A DNA stretch of 64,000 nt, from assembly GCF_013403865.1 (NCBI RefSeq), contig NZ_JABFDK010000001.1, positions 1,488,001-1,552,000 of the forward strand, given 5' to 3'. This DNA comes from Winogradskyella costae. GTDB lineage: Bacteria > Bacteroidota > Bacteroidia > Flavobacteriales > Flavobacteriaceae. This document shows, in pieces, positions 44,866 to 53,651 of this stretch. The notes beneath the pieces are model-generated. The model did no database searches and was not told where the DNA came from. It saw only the letters and a list, made by a program, of their open reading frames with translations. Made by a program: the position numbers and the translations under genes. The first letter of the stretch is position 1. The number at the start of each line of letters is the position of its first letter.

Positions 44866-45302
44866 GGCTTAATTTTAACCAAATATTTATGTCTTAACCG
44901 TCAATAAACTCGCTTGTTAACCTTTATTTTAACACGATAAAACTTACATTTTTATATGTATTTGCTCAGTTTTAAATTACTATAAAACAGGTGTTTAGTA
45001 TGTGTTTTTGTAATCTTCCGTTTTTCTCTGTGATAAACTGATTTGTTAAGAACTTGTTGACAATGTTTATAAAATTAGCTTTCATTTTTACTGACAATTG
45101 TCAATCTTTGTGGCGAGCAAAATAGAATAGATTTTTCTAGTTTTTTGGATTTGAAAATCGAGAAGAAAAATCATTTTTTATAAAATTCAGCCCTTTATTT
45201 CTATAAAGGAAAAATATAAAACGTTTAACGGATTTACCCAACTGGTTTAGAATGGTTTCATGCCATTCTGATGACGAGATAGGCTTTAAAATTAAAAGAA
45301 TT

Positions 45303-46577
45303 ATGGAGATTACCCAGATTATTAAAAGAGATTATGAAACAAGTCCGTTTGTTTTAAATAAAATTACAAACGCTATTGAGAAAGCGATGCTTTCTGTAGG
45401 AAATGGTGGTAAGGAAGATGCCAATGCAATCTCCGTTAGTGTGTTGCAAACCTTATTAGAGAGAAAAGGAAAAGATTACAATTATTTACCTACTGTAGAA
45501 GAGGTTCAAGATCTTGTTGAAGAAAAATTAATGACAAGCTCATTTCCAAGTGTTGCAAAAGCATACATCTTATATAGAGACGAGCAGGCGAGAAGTAGAA
45601 AAACGAACATTTTTGAAAAGCGTATTAACTTAAAGCCTTATGAGTATCCAGAACTTAACGAATATGTAGATGCGATTAGACACTCATACTGGATTCATTC
45701 TGAATTTAACTTTACAAGTGATATACAGGATTTTAAAACAAGATTGACCGTTGTAGAGCAAAATGCTATTAAAAATACAATGCTTGCTATTTCTCAAATT
45801 GAAGTCGCTGTGAAATCGTTTTGGGGTGAGATTTATAATAAAATGCCTAAGCCAGAAATCGGATCTGTAGGAGCAACATTTGCAGAAAGTGAAGTACGTC
45901 ATCATGATGCTTACTCACATTTATTAGAAATATTAGGTCTTAATAACGAATTTAAAAACCTGAAGAAAAAGCCGGTAATAATGAGACGAGTTCATTATTT
46001 AGAAACCGCTTTAAAGAATGCGAAAAGTGAAGATAATAAAGAATATGCAGAGTCAATTTTATTGTTCTCTCTATTTATTGAGCATGTATCTTTATTTTCT
46101 CAGTTTTTAATCATCATGGCGTTTAACAAACATAAAAACATGCTTAAAGGGGTGTCTAATGTGGTTGAAGCAACATCTAAGGAAGAACAAATTCATGGTG
46201 ATTTCGGAATTGATATTATTAAAATTATCAAAAATGAAAACCCAACTTGGTTTGATGCAGAACATAGTTCTTTAGTAAGAGACTTATGTGTAGAAGCATT
46301 TGATTCTGAAAGTAAACTTGTGGATTGGATCTTTGAAGCCGGTGAGTTAGATTTCTTACCTAAAGATGTAATTAATGAGTTCATTAAAAACAGATTTAAT
46401 AATTCATTAGAAAGCATTGGCATTGACAAAGTATTCGATGTAGATGAAAAATTATTAGTGCAAACCGAATGGTTTGATGACGAAATTATTGGAACAAAGC
46501 ATGGAGATTTCTTCGTGAAGCGTTCTATAAATTATGCAAAGAGACAAAAAAGTGTAACCGGAGACGACTTATTTTAA
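45303..46577 (+). CDS. nrdB: Class I ribonucleotide reductase beta subunit with N-terminal ATP-cone
   Basis: A 424-residue NrdB. Unusually, the first ~100 residues are an ATP-cone (ITQIIKRDYETSPFVLNKIT and PTVEEVQDLVEEKLM, FPSVAKAYILYRDEQAR), the allosteric dATP/ATP sensor normally found on NrdA. The ferritin-like radical domain follows, with ligand motifs in QIEVAVKSFWGE, FAESEVRHHDAY, LFSLFIEHVSLF and KEEQIHGDFGIDI. Flavobacterial enzymes of this layout (Leeuwenhoekiella, F. johnsoniae) are described as class Id with a dimanganese centre. The ATG at 45303 begins the cone exactly; an upstream ATG at 45252 adds 17 residues of leader-like sequence. nrdA follows after 21 bases. Confidence 0.93.
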   Translation: MEITQIIKRDYETSPFVLNKITNAIEKAMLSVGNGGKEDANAISVSVLQTLLERKGKDYNYLPTVEEVQDLVEEKLMTSSFPSVAKAYILYRDEQARSRKTNIFEKRINLKPYEYPELNEYVDAIRHSYWIHSEFNFTSDIQDFKTRLTVVEQNAIKNTMLAISQIEVAVKSFWGEIYNKMPKPEIGSVGATFAESEVRHHDAYSHLLEILGLNNEFKNLKKKPVIMRRVHYLETALKNAKSEDNKEYAESILLFSLFIEHVSLFSQFLIIMAFNKHKNMLKGVSNVVEATSKEEQIHGDFGIDIIKIIKNENPTWFDAEHSSLVRDLCVEAFDSESKLVDWIFEAGELDFLPKDVINEFIKNRFNNSLESIGIDKVFDVDEKLLVQTEWFDDEIIGTKHGDFFVKRSINYAKRQKSVTGDDLF

Positions 46578-46598
46578 ACCATAAACAACAACGACCAT

Positions 46599-48383
46599 AT
46601 GAACCAAGACATCAAAAACACAGTGATTCACGAAACAACACAAACATCTAGCCACGATGAATTAATTAAAGCTAGAAAGGAAGCCATAAAAGAAGCTAAA
46701 GCAGAACCAGAAATAAAATGGTTAACAGAACATAGTCGTCAATTTTTAGCCTCTGGTTACCTTACAGGAGATACAACTCCAGAAGAGCGTATTAGAGAAG
46801 TTGCTAATAATGCAGAGAAAATATTAGGCATCGATGGTTTTGCAGATAAGTTCTACGGTTATATGGCTGAAGGCTACTATTCATTAGCATCTCCAGTATG
46901 GTCTAACTTCGGAAAAAAACGTGGCTTACCAATTAGTTGTTTTGGTTCGCATATTTCTGATGATATGGGAGATATCCTTTATACACAGTCAGAAGTAGGT
47001 ATGATGTCTAAATTAGGAGGTGGTACTTCTGGTTATTTTGGAAAATTGCGTCATAGAGGTGCTCCTGTAAAAAATAACGGTGAGTCTTCTGGTGCAGTTC
47101 ACATTATGCAGTTGTTTGAAAAAATGGTTGATGTTGTAAGTCAAGGGTCAGTGAGAAGAGGTCGTTTTTCTCCATACTTACCAATTGAGCATCAAGATAT
47201 ACACGAGTTTTTAGAAATAGGAACAGAAGGAAATCCAATACAAGAGTTAACACATGGTGTTACTGTAGGTGATGAGTGGATGCAAGAAATGATTGATGGC
47301 GATGCGGATAAAAGAGCTATTTGGGCAAAAGTATTACAACGTAGAGGAGAGATAGGCTATCCTTATATTTTCTTTAGAGACAATGCTAATAACAATGCAC
47401 CGGATGCTTATAAAGATCAAAAACATGAGATTTATGCCAGTAACTTATGTTCAGAAATTATGTTACCTACAAACGATCGTTGGTCTTTTGTTTGTGTATT
47501 ATCTTCTATAAACTTATTACATTATGATAAGTGGAAAGATACAGATGCTGTTGAAACAATGGTATATTTCTTAGACGCTGTTTTAGAAGAGTTTATTACA
47601 AAATTAGAAGTGTATAGAGATTCTGATAGCCGTGATGATAGACATACATTTATGTTTATGGAAAAAGCATACACGTTTGCTAAAGAAAACAGAGCTTTAG
47701 GTTTAGGAGCTTTAGGATGGCACTCATTATTACAATCTAAAATGGTAGGTTTTGATAGTAAAGAGGCATTTGACTTAAACAGTGAAATCTTTAAAACAAT
47801 TAAAGATAAATCGGTTAAAGCCTCAGAAGAGCTAGCTAAGTTATTTGGTGAGCCAGAAGTATTAAAAGGTTACGGAAGACGTAATACTACCTTAAATGCT
47901 GTAGCGCCAACCACATCTTCAGCGTTTATTTTAGGGCAAGTATCGCAAGGTATTGAGCCAATTTGGTCTAATAGTTATGTAAAGGATATCGCAAAAATCA
48001 AAACAACGATTAAGAATCCTTATTTGTTAGAGCTTTTAAAAGAAAAAGGAATGAATACGAGCGATGTTTGGAAAAGCATCCGTGATTATGATGGTTCTGT
48101 ACAACATTTAGAAGGTCTTACAGAAGAAGAGAAGAATGTGTTTAAAACCTATTCTGAAATTGATCAAATGACAATTATCTACCAGGCAGCAAACAGACAA
48201 AATCATATCGATCAATCACAGTCGTTGAACATTATGGTGCATCCAGATATGCCTGTAAAAGATATTAATAAGATCTATGTTACGGCTTGGCAATTAGGTG
48301 TGAAGTCATTGTACTACCAACACAGTATGAATGCTGCACAGAAGTTTAAGCAAAAGAAAGATTGTACGAGTTGTGAAGGGTAA
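46599..48383 (+). CDS. nrdA: Class I ribonucleotide reductase alpha subunit lacking an ATP-cone
   Basis: A 594-residue catalytic subunit, about 150 residues shorter than E. coli NrdA because the ATP-cone is absent; that module is on NrdB instead. Active-site residues are present: Cys114 (LPISCFGSH), the catalytic NLCSE motif (Asn282, Cys284, Glu286), Cys299 (FVCVLSSINL), the Tyr572-Tyr573 radical relay (SLYYQHS), and the C-terminal redox pair Cys589/Cys592 (DCTSCEG). It reduces ribonucleoside diphosphates for DNA synthesis. It is in an operon with nrdB and ended by a hairpin terminator at 48424-48452. Confidence 0.95.
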   Translation: MNQDIKNTVIHETTQTSSHDELIKARKEAIKEAKAEPEIKWLTEHSRQFLASGYLTGDTTPEERIREVANNAEKILGIDGFADKFYGYMAEGYYSLASPVWSNFGKKRGLPISCFGSHISDDMGDILYTQSEVGMMSKLGGGTSGYFGKLRHRGAPVKNNGESSGAVHIMQLFEKMVDVVSQGSVRRGRFSPYLPIEHQDIHEFLEIGTEGNPIQELTHGVTVGDEWMQEMIDGDADKRAIWAKVLQRRGEIGYPYIFFRDNANNNAPDAYKDQKHEIYASNLCSEIMLPTNDRWSFVCVLSSINLLHYDKWKDTDAVETMVYFLDAVLEEFITKLEVYRDSDSRDDRHTFMFMEKAYTFAKENRALGLGALGWHSLLQSKMVGFDSKEAFDLNSEIFKTIKDKSVKASEELAKLFGEPEVLKGYGRRNTTLNAVAPTTSSAFILGQVSQGIEPIWSNSYVKDIAKIKTTIKNPYLLELLKEKGMNTSDVWKSIRDYDGSVQHLEGLTEEEKNVFKTYSEIDQMTIIYQAANRQNHIDQSQSLNIMVHPDMPVKDINKIYVTAWQLGVKSLYYQHSMNAAQKFKQKKDCTSCEG

Positions 48384-48423
48384 TAAATTGCTGCGAAGGC
48401 AGTAATCTCTCATAATAAAATTT

Positions 48424-48452
48424 AAAACCACTCTACTGTAGGGTGGTTTTTT
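48424..48452 (+). terminator. Intrinsic terminator after nrdA
   Basis: AAAACCAC (48424-48431) and GTGGTTTT (48443-48450) form the main stem, extended inward by CTA/TAG pairs, and are followed by T residues. It lies 41 bases after the nrdA stop codon. Confidence 0.9.
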
Positions 48453-48691
48453 AAGGCGGAATTTTAAACTGTTAAATTGTTAGTAAAATATTGTAAATCA
48501 GAATTTTATAAAATTTTTTTTGTATAAAGTGTTAAAGCTATAGATTAAAAGGTATTGCCTAGAAAAAGATATTAAAAATAAAGAGTAGAAAATAATAATA
48601 ACCTAAACTATATTGAAAATGAAATAAGTTAAAATAGGTTAGAGCCCTTAGACCTTAAATTAAGGGAGTATAATTTTAACCTTTAGAAATA

Positions 48692-48799
48692 TTGAGTAAA
48701 AATAAACGGAACAACCCACAATGGTGGATGGTGTTCAAAAAAGAGATTAGACTTGTAGTTCGTACTGCAGTAAGTCTTATCAAAATGTGGCTACTTTAA
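48692..48799 (+). CDS. Possible 35-residue small protein (TTG start)
   Basis: A TTG-initiated frame reads as 35 residues beginning SKNKRNNPQWWMVFKKE and ending SLIKMWLL: a basic, polar start followed by an amphipathic hydrophobic helix. The composition looks protein-like, and a terminator follows 47 bases later. Against it, the frame coincides with the structured stretch 48745-48781, the start is not ATG, and a frame this short can be open by chance. It is listed as an alternative, or addition, to the RNA candidate. Confidence 0.3.
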   Translation: MSKNKRNNPQWWMVFKKEIRLVVRTAVSLIKMWLL

Positions 48800-48845
48800 A
48801 TTCCACGACTCCTGACCAAAGCGGCAGGTGTAATTAGTAAAAAAT

Positions 48846-48880
48846 AAGTCTGTTGCGCCAACAACAGGCTTTTCGCTTTT
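48846..48880 (+). terminator. Intrinsic terminator ending the RNA candidate
   Basis: AAGTCTGTTG (48846-48855) pairs with CAACAGGCTT (48862-48871), one T-G wobble, six-base loop, then a T-rich tail TTCGCTTTT. No annotated protein gene on this strand lies between this terminator and the previous one at 48424-48452. Confidence 0.78.
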
Positions 48881-49023
48881 AAAAGCATTACAAAAGTACT
48901 ATATATTTATCGTACTCATATAGTAATAATAATTTTTTTTATTATTACTATAGTTAATGGGCTTAGTATCATTAATAATGATAAATCCTAATTCTGTTAA
49001 AATCATCTTTATCCTAAAAAACT

Positions 49024-49740
49024 CTAATCCTCAACCAAAGTATCCGTCCCCAAATACTTATCCGCTTTATTATAATACCAAGCTCTTACTTTAGGTATTT
49101 TAATACCGTTTAGAAGTGTTTCTTCAGAAAGTAATATATATTCACCACTATCTGTTTTCTCTTTACCATTCTCATCTGTTTTAAAGAACTGATAGATTTC
49201 CATAGCATACGTCTTCGGGTTAAAGTAAAAATACCAAACATCACTACCTACGGCTTCATCGTACGTTACTTTTAAAACCAAATAATCTTTGCCTTTAAAG
49301 ATTTTCTTTTCAACCTTACCAAGATTAGTGCCTTCATCTTTCAACTTCATTGGCAAACCATACAAATACGAATAGTAGTTTTTGTAAAGTGTCGCTCTAT
49401 CGCAAGTCATGTTTTTGTCTTTGGCCTTAAGACTGTCTAAAACTTTACCGTTATAAGTCAACGTGCATTTATCCTTGTTTAAGGCATACGTCGTTGTTAC
49501 GGTATCTTTTGTGGCGGTGACACTAAAATATTCAGCAGGTAAATTAATTGAAATAGTACTAGTACGCTTTGCAGACTTAGGCATAGTCATTACCACGGTA
49601 AACGTATCATTAAAGTGTTCCCAATTACCATTAGGATCGTGATAATTAATAGCGTTGTCTAATAATTCTTGTGAGGATGGGTTTTGGCTAAAACTAGAAA
49701 AAGACCATAAGAATAGGGCTAAGGCAAGGAAAGATTTCAT
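49024..49740 (-). CDS. DUF6503 family exported protein
   Basis: A 238-residue protein with a signal peptide (ending SSFSQ) and a beta-rich domain including AINYHDPNGNWEHFNDTF, DKCTLTYNGK, YGLPMKLKDEGT, DVWYFYFNPKTYAMEIYQFF and a closing IPKVRAWYYNKADKYLGTD. The layout resembles DUF6503 proteins, lipocalin/LolA-like envelope proteins without known role. It is monocistronic, about 110 bases downstream of ompA on the same strand. Confidence 0.8.
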   Translation of the reverse strand: MKSFLALALFLWSFSSFSQNPSSQELLDNAINYHDPNGNWEHFNDTFTVVMTMPKSAKRTSTISINLPAEYFSVTATKDTVTTTYALNKDKCTLTYNGKVLDSLKAKDKNMTCDRATLYKNYYSYLYGLPMKLKDEGTNLGKVEKKIFKGKDYLVLKVTYDEAVGSDVWYFYFNPKTYAMEIYQFFKTDENGKEKTDSGEYILLSEETLLNGIKIPKVRAWYYNKADKYLGTDTLVED

Positions 49741-49782
49741 GTCAGTTATTTTTTTACAAATTACAATATATCAAACAAAAAA

Positions 49783-49825
49783 AAAGCACCCAATGCCGAT
49801 ATGTTCGGGAGGGTGCTTTTGAGTT
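49783..49825 (-). terminator. Intrinsic terminator after the OmpA gene
   Basis: On the minus strand AAAAGCACCC pairs with GGGTGCTTTT around an inner loop with a further CCG/CGG pairing, followed by a run of nine T residues. It lies about 25 bases after the OmpA stop codon. Confidence 0.9.
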
Positions 49826-49847
49826 AAAATCTAAATAGATTTATGAC

Positions 49848-50699
49848 TTATTTTTCTTCCATCATGGCGAAGAACTTATCAATGTTTGGCATTAATATAA
49901 TACGCGTTCTTCTGTTTTTTGCTCTGTTAGCATTGTTGTCATTTTCAACTAAAGGTTGGTAGCTACTACGACCAGAAGCAATTAATTGCTCAGGTGCTAC
50001 TTTAAACTGCTTTTGTAATTTTCTAACAACAGATGTTGCACGTAGTACGCTTAAATCCCAGTTGTCTGCAATTTTATCGGTGTTTATGCTTCTTGCATCT
50101 GTATGACCTTCAACCATAACATCTAAACTAGGCTCAGAGTTAATGACATCAGCTAATTTTTGTAAAATTTTGTCAGCTTTGTTACCTACTCTGTAACTCG
50201 CTGTGTTAAATAACATGTTATCAGCAATAGAAATCATAACTACAGTTTCGTTGATATCAACAACGATATCTTCATCTTCGTCAAGATCACTAGTGTTCAT
50301 AGCTTTACTTAAGTTGTACTGTATTGCTACATTCATAGAATCTTTTAACGTTTTAGCACCTGCTAATTTCTCTGGGCTAACGTTTTTAAGCGTTTCGCGC
50401 ATTTTTTCTTTGCTTGCTCCAGAAGCTACAGTACCATCTTCAGATACCTGAAATTTTGCTTTGTTCTCAATAGTTAAGCCTTCAACATCTTCGTTTAAAG
50501 ATTGTATCTTAGTATTGTATTGATTCACTCTGGCTTCAATAACGGCAAACTTATTTTCTAAATCTTCTTTTTCTACTCTAGTCTTAGTTAACTCACTTAA
50601 AGTTTCTCCTTGTTGTTGCTCTAGGGCTAGGTATTTTTTCTTAGACACACATGAACTTAATATTACAGCGGTTACTAATAGGATTGAAATTTTCTTCAT
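49848..50699 (-). CDS. OmpA/MotB-type peptidoglycan-binding lipoprotein
   Basis: A 283-residue envelope protein. A lipoprotein signal (AVILSSC, Cys near residue 17) is followed by a coiled coil (about 25-75, EQQQGETLSELTKTRVEKED in outline) and an OmpA C-terminal domain (about 155-275). The latter shows VEGHTDARSI for diaminopimelate binding, NWDLSVLRATSVVRKL and AKNRRTRIILMP. It tethers the outer membrane to peptidoglycan. The upstream leader contains an inverted repeat ATACGAC/GTCGTAT (50737-50755) of unknown use. Confidence 0.92.
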   Translation of the reverse strand: MKKISILLVTAVILSSCVSKKKYLALEQQQGETLSELTKTRVEKEDLENKFAVIEARVNQYNTKIQSLNEDVEGLTIENKAKFQVSEDGTVASGASKEKMRETLKNVSPEKLAGAKTLKDSMNVAIQYNLSKAMNTSDLDEDEDIVVDINETVVMISIADNMLFNTASYRVGNKADKILQKLADVINSEPSLDVMVEGHTDARSINTDKIADNWDLSVLRATSVVRKLQKQFKVAPEQLIASGRSSYQPLVENDNNANRAKNRRTRIILMPNIDKFFAMMEEK

Positions 50700-50736
50700 T
50701 TTATAATTTTTAGTTATTATAGTTTTAAAGTTATAT

Positions 50737-50755
50737 ATACGACAAAAGGTCGTAT
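50737..50755. repeat. Inverted repeat in the OmpA leader
   Basis: ATACGAC (50737-50743) and GTCGTAT (50749-50755) are exact reverse complements with a five-base spacer, 38 bases upstream of the ompA start. It could be an mRNA hairpin or an operator; no matching site was seen elsewhere in the window. Confidence 0.4.
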
Positions 50756-50885
50756 TTGGATGTTGAACGTTAAAGATAATTAACTTTTATCCGGTTTAGT
50801 CTAAATTAACTTAGGTTTTTAGTTTGATCTATATGTTTAAAGATGAAAGTCTAAGGGTGAGAATACAGTCTGTAAGTTTCTTGCA

Positions 50886-50922
50886 AAAAAAAGCTTCAAA
50901 TCATATGAAGACTTGAAGCTTT
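50886..50922 (-). terminator. Intrinsic terminator after the PiT transporter gene
   Basis: On the minus strand AAAGCTTCAA pairs with TTGAAGCTTT around a 13-base loop and is followed by a T-run. It is 24 bases after the transporter stop codon. Confidence 0.88.
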
Positions 50923-50945
50923 AAATTAAATATTTTAGATGTGAT

Positions 50946-53216
50946 CTACTCTTCTTCTGTTTGAATTGTAGCAGGCTCAACAGAACTATCATGTGAGTTG
51001 TAATACTCTTCTAATAAATTCATCATTGCGGTCAGTAAATCTTTAGTCTCTAGTAATAAACTAAAATATAATGTTGTGTTTTTAGGACTAGATTCTTCAT
51101 TACGAGTTCGTTCTACTTGCTTCTGAATTTTATCTCGGACTAAGTTGTAAACTTCTGTTTTTTCAGTTAGTACAGCTCCAATTTGTTCAAAAGAACGAGA
51201 TTCGAAGGCTGCTTGAGTCGCAGAAAATAAAGCTTCCATACGTATGTCTAAGTCTTTAAGCTCCTTAATCTGGCTAAACTTTAATTTCTTATGATTGTTG
51301 TTTACGTGTTTATGACTTACTTTAGAAATGTAGTCTAAAGATTGTGCCATATCTTGTAAGTAACCCAAGATATTAATGTAGAAATTACTAGCTTCTAAAC
51401 TTGGTTCTTCTAAGTTTTTAATAAAATAGAAAATGTTATCTCTTAAATCATCTATTTCACTAGATAGCTTTTCAATCTGCTTTCTGTTCTTTTTAAGCAA
51501 TTTTAAATCTTGAACAGCTAAACCGTTAATAGCTGATGTATAGACTCTGTTACCACGTTTTATAACACTAGCAATATTAGAAGCACTCTCATGGATAACA
51601 CCTTGAGTAGAACTACTTTCAGCTTTCTCTAATTGGTCTTCCTCTTGTAACATTTTAGAACTCTTACGATGCGATAAAAAGCTTCTTAACAAAAGAAGAA
51701 TTGCTAAAACCAATAAGCCAACCAATGCATAACCTTGACCATAATATAAGATATAAGCCATAATTGCAGCGGCAACAAAAGCACTAAACGCTGTAAAAAA
51801 CCAGCCCCCAATAACATTAAGTACACCGGCAACTCTATACACAGCACTCTCGCTTCCCCAAGCTCTATCTGCTAAAGAAGTTCCCATAGCTACCATAAAG
51901 GTAACATAAGTTGTAGACAGCGGTAATTTCATAGAGGTTGCAATAGATATTAATACACTTGCCACCATTAAATTTACGGCTGCTCTCACCAAATCAAATG
52001 CCGGCATATCTTGTGCCTTAGCTACAACTTTTGGTTTTACAAATTGTAGATCAGCCCAATTTTTATAAGAATTTGGTAAGATTTTGTTTAAACTATCTGA
52101 CAAACCAATTGTGCCTCTTACTATAGACCGCGATAAAAAATTAGGCTCAAAACGTTCCTTAACTTCATCTTGTCTCGATAAATCTACAGAAGTTTTAACT
52201 ACAGATTTAGCTTTGCTAGAAAACCATAGTGTTAAAACCATAATAAGACCAGCTGCTAATAATAATATAGGTTGTGTTTTTACTGGCGCATTAAGCGCTG
52301 TCATTACATATTCTGTTGGTAAATCACCACTTGCAGACCAGGCTTCGTAAGAATTGTATGCTGCAATAGGTACACCTATAAAGTTGACCAAGTCATTTCC
52401 TGCAAAAGCGACTGCTAAGGCAAACGTACCAATGACTATAATTACAGTATAAATGTTAGTTTTAAATAGATGAATAACTAAATAAGATAGTAATGTTAAC
52501 ACTACAAAACTAATGCCGATAAGCGCTAGGGGGTTAGATGCTATTACTGAAGAAACATCAGCACTCATAAAACTAGCGTTTTTTACACCTTTAATTAGGA
52601 TGAAGTATAAGATAGACGTGTTAGCAACACCACTAAAAATAGCGCCATACCATGACGGTTTTTCTTGAAACTTAAATGATAATAATAATCTTGAAACATA
52701 TTGTATTAATGCTCCAATTGTAAATGCAACAGCGACGGAGAGTAATATACCTAGGATAATTTCAATAGCTTTAGAATTATTGATGTAAATCGCTAAGTCT
52801 ATTATAGATTGCTCACTATTACTGTATATTTTTATCAATGCCACAGCGACCGACGCACCCAAGAGCTCAAAAACAATTGATACTGTTGTAGAGGTTGGCA
52901 TTCCGAGTGTGTTAAAGAAGTCGAGAAGTAGAATATCCGTGAGCATCACCGCCATAAAAATGACCATAATTTCATCGAACATAAATTCACCAGGATTAAA
53001 GATGCCTTTACGGGCAACTTCCATCATTCCACTAGAGGTTAAAGCACCAACGGCCACCCCAAGGCTGGCAACTATCATTATGGTTTTAAATGAAACCGCT
53101 TTAGATCCTATAGCAGAATTTAAAAAATTAACAGCATCATTACTTACACCAACAACTAAATCTGCTACAGCTAAAAAAGCTAAGGCAGCAAGCATATAGA
53201 TATAAAGGTTTTCCAT
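50946..53216 (-). CDS. PiT family inorganic phosphate transporter with C-terminal PhoU-like domain
   Basis: A 756-residue membrane protein. The N-terminal ~510 residues contain the two PiT half-repeats: VVGVSNDAVNFLNSAIGSKAVS and the matching LGMPTSTTVSIVFELLGASV, then FAGNDLVNFIGVPIAAYNS and MKLPLSTTYVTFMVAMGTSLA. Residues about 530-756 form a helical cytoplasmic domain (RGNRVYTSAINGLAVQDLK, LEEPSLEASNFYINILGYLQD) like PhoU. It imports phosphate with a cation. The upstream region has paired AATGTTA 7-mers in 11-bp phase (53268-53285), resembling a Pho box, so phosphate-limited induction is plausible. Confidence 0.92.
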   Translation of the reverse strand: MENLYIYMLAALAFLAVADLVVGVSNDAVNFLNSAIGSKAVSFKTIMIVASLGVAVGALTSSGMMEVARKGIFNPGEFMFDEIMVIFMAVMLTDILLLDFFNTLGMPTSTTVSIVFELLGASVAVALIKIYSNSEQSIIDLAIYINNSKAIEIILGILLSVAVAFTIGALIQYVSRLLLSFKFQEKPSWYGAIFSGVANTSILYFILIKGVKNASFMSADVSSVIASNPLALIGISFVVLTLLSYLVIHLFKTNIYTVIIVIGTFALAVAFAGNDLVNFIGVPIAAYNSYEAWSASGDLPTEYVMTALNAPVKTQPILLLAAGLIMVLTLWFSSKAKSVVKTSVDLSRQDEVKERFEPNFLSRSIVRGTIGLSDSLNKILPNSYKNWADLQFVKPKVVAKAQDMPAFDLVRAAVNLMVASVLISIATSMKLPLSTTYVTFMVAMGTSLADRAWGSESAVYRVAGVLNVIGGWFFTAFSAFVAAAIMAYILYYGQGYALVGLLVLAILLLLRSFLSHRKSSKMLQEEDQLEKAESSSTQGVIHESASNIASVIKRGNRVYTSAINGLAVQDLKLLKKNRKQIEKLSSEIDDLRDNIFYFIKNLEEPSLEASNFYINILGYLQDMAQSLDYISKVSHKHVNNNHKKLKFSQIKELKDLDIRMEALFSATQAAFESRSFEQIGAVLTEKTEVYNLVRDKIQKQVERTRNEESSPKNTTLYFSLLLETKDLLTAMMNLLEEYYNSHDSSVEPATIQTEEE

Positions 53217-53267
53217 TAAAAAGTATTAATAAAATTGACTGCAAAGTACCTTTTTTATTTCCAAGAG

Positions 53268-53285
53268 AATGTTACCTAAATGTTA
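53268..53285. promoter_or_regulatory. Pho-box-like direct repeat before the PiT gene
   Basis: AATGTTA occurs at 53268-53274 and 53279-53285, exactly 11 bp apart (on the gene's strand, TAACATT-N4-TAACATT). This spacing and the TTAACA-like sequence resemble PhoP/PhoB boxes. A looser GAGGTTA follows at 53292. The downstream gene is a phosphate transporter. Confidence 0.65.
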
Positions 53286-53561
53286 TTATTAGAGGTTACA
53301 AATGCATCAAATAGTTAGTGTTGTTTAGTTTTTGGTCCTTTATTAATTTTAATAAAAATGTAGGTAAACTCTTGTTTTAAACATACTAAAATTGATAACA
53401 TCAAAACGGTATGCTTATTTAAACTTAAGTTTTAGATTTTATGATGTTCTCGAGGTAATTAACGTTAGGCGCCATGATCATATTAGGTTTTAACGTGTAA
53501 ATTTTAAAAGACAAGGGCTTTGTAATTGTTAAACGACTTAAGATTAAGTCTTTAAGTGTCT

Positions 53562-53612
53562 AATGTTAACTTAATGTTATGTAAATATTGCTTAAATGTA
53601 AAATTAATGTTA
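53562..53612. promoter_or_regulatory. Five-unit 11-bp-phased 7-mer array before the MORN-type gene
   Basis: Units start at 53562 (AATGTTA), 53573 (AATGTTA), 53584 (AATATTG), 53595 (AATGTAA) and 53606 (AATGTTA), each exactly 11 bp after the last. The array ends 39 bases before the ATG. It matches the repeats before the PiT gene and the beta-helix lipoprotein gene and is best read as binding sites for an OmpR/PhoB-type regulator. Confidence 0.68.
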
Positions 53613-53651
53613 TATTCGTAAAGTAATTATTAATTAAATACCCAAATAGAG

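Larger units (their letters stand above)
44474..45302. other. Long intergenic region upstream of nrdB
   Basis: This 829-base region holds no convincing protein gene. Its first part is the leader of the LytTR operon on the minus strand. 44632-44865 carries a promoter-like pair, a structured segment and an intrinsic terminator, described separately. The right part contains a 12-bp palindrome TGACAATTGTCA (45092-45103) and a hairpin CCTTTAT-TTCT-ATAAAGG (45192-45209) about 95 bases before the nrdB start; either could regulate nrdBA. Confidence 0.6.
48555..48880 (+). ncRNA. Candidate structured RNA downstream of nrdA
   Basis: Three stems are visible: a two-tier hairpin with GTTAAAAT (48628-48635) / ATTTTAAC (48673-48680) enclosing CCCTTA/TAAGGG (48645-48650 / 48661-48666); a long hairpin 48745-48781 with AGACTT/AAGTCT plus GTAGT/ACTGC around a TCGT loop; and CCTG/CAGG near 48811-48827. 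An intrinsic terminator follows at 48846-48880 and a promoter-like pair lies at 48519-48548. The class is not recognised; Flavobacteria-specific families such as 6S-Flavo or Flavo-1 should be tested. The start at 48555 is only an estimate. Confidence 0.45.
48453..49023. other. Intergenic region between nrdA and the DUF6503 gene
   Basis: No ordinary gene is present. The region holds a promoter-like pair (TTTG at 48519-48522 and TAGATTAA at 48541-48548), a highly structured stretch, an intrinsic terminator at 48846-48880, and an AT-only hairpin TAGTAATAAT/ATTATTACTA at 48921-48950 that may end minus-strand transcription from 49024. The structured part is listed as an RNA candidate. Confidence 0.6.
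53217..53651. other. Divergent regulatory region between the PiT and MORN-type genes
   Basis: The 435 bases contain no gene. They carry two arrays of AATGTTA-like 7-mers in 11-bp phase, one 52 bases from the PiT start (53268-53285) and one of five units just before the MORN-type gene (53562-53612). Between them nothing else was recognised. Confidence 0.6.

Noticed and set aside
53330-53375. Fifth copy of the GTTTACC ECF motif on the minus strand upstream of the PiT gene
   Set aside because: GTTTACC is present in reverse near 53363, but no ACACTAA block follows at 14-15 bases.
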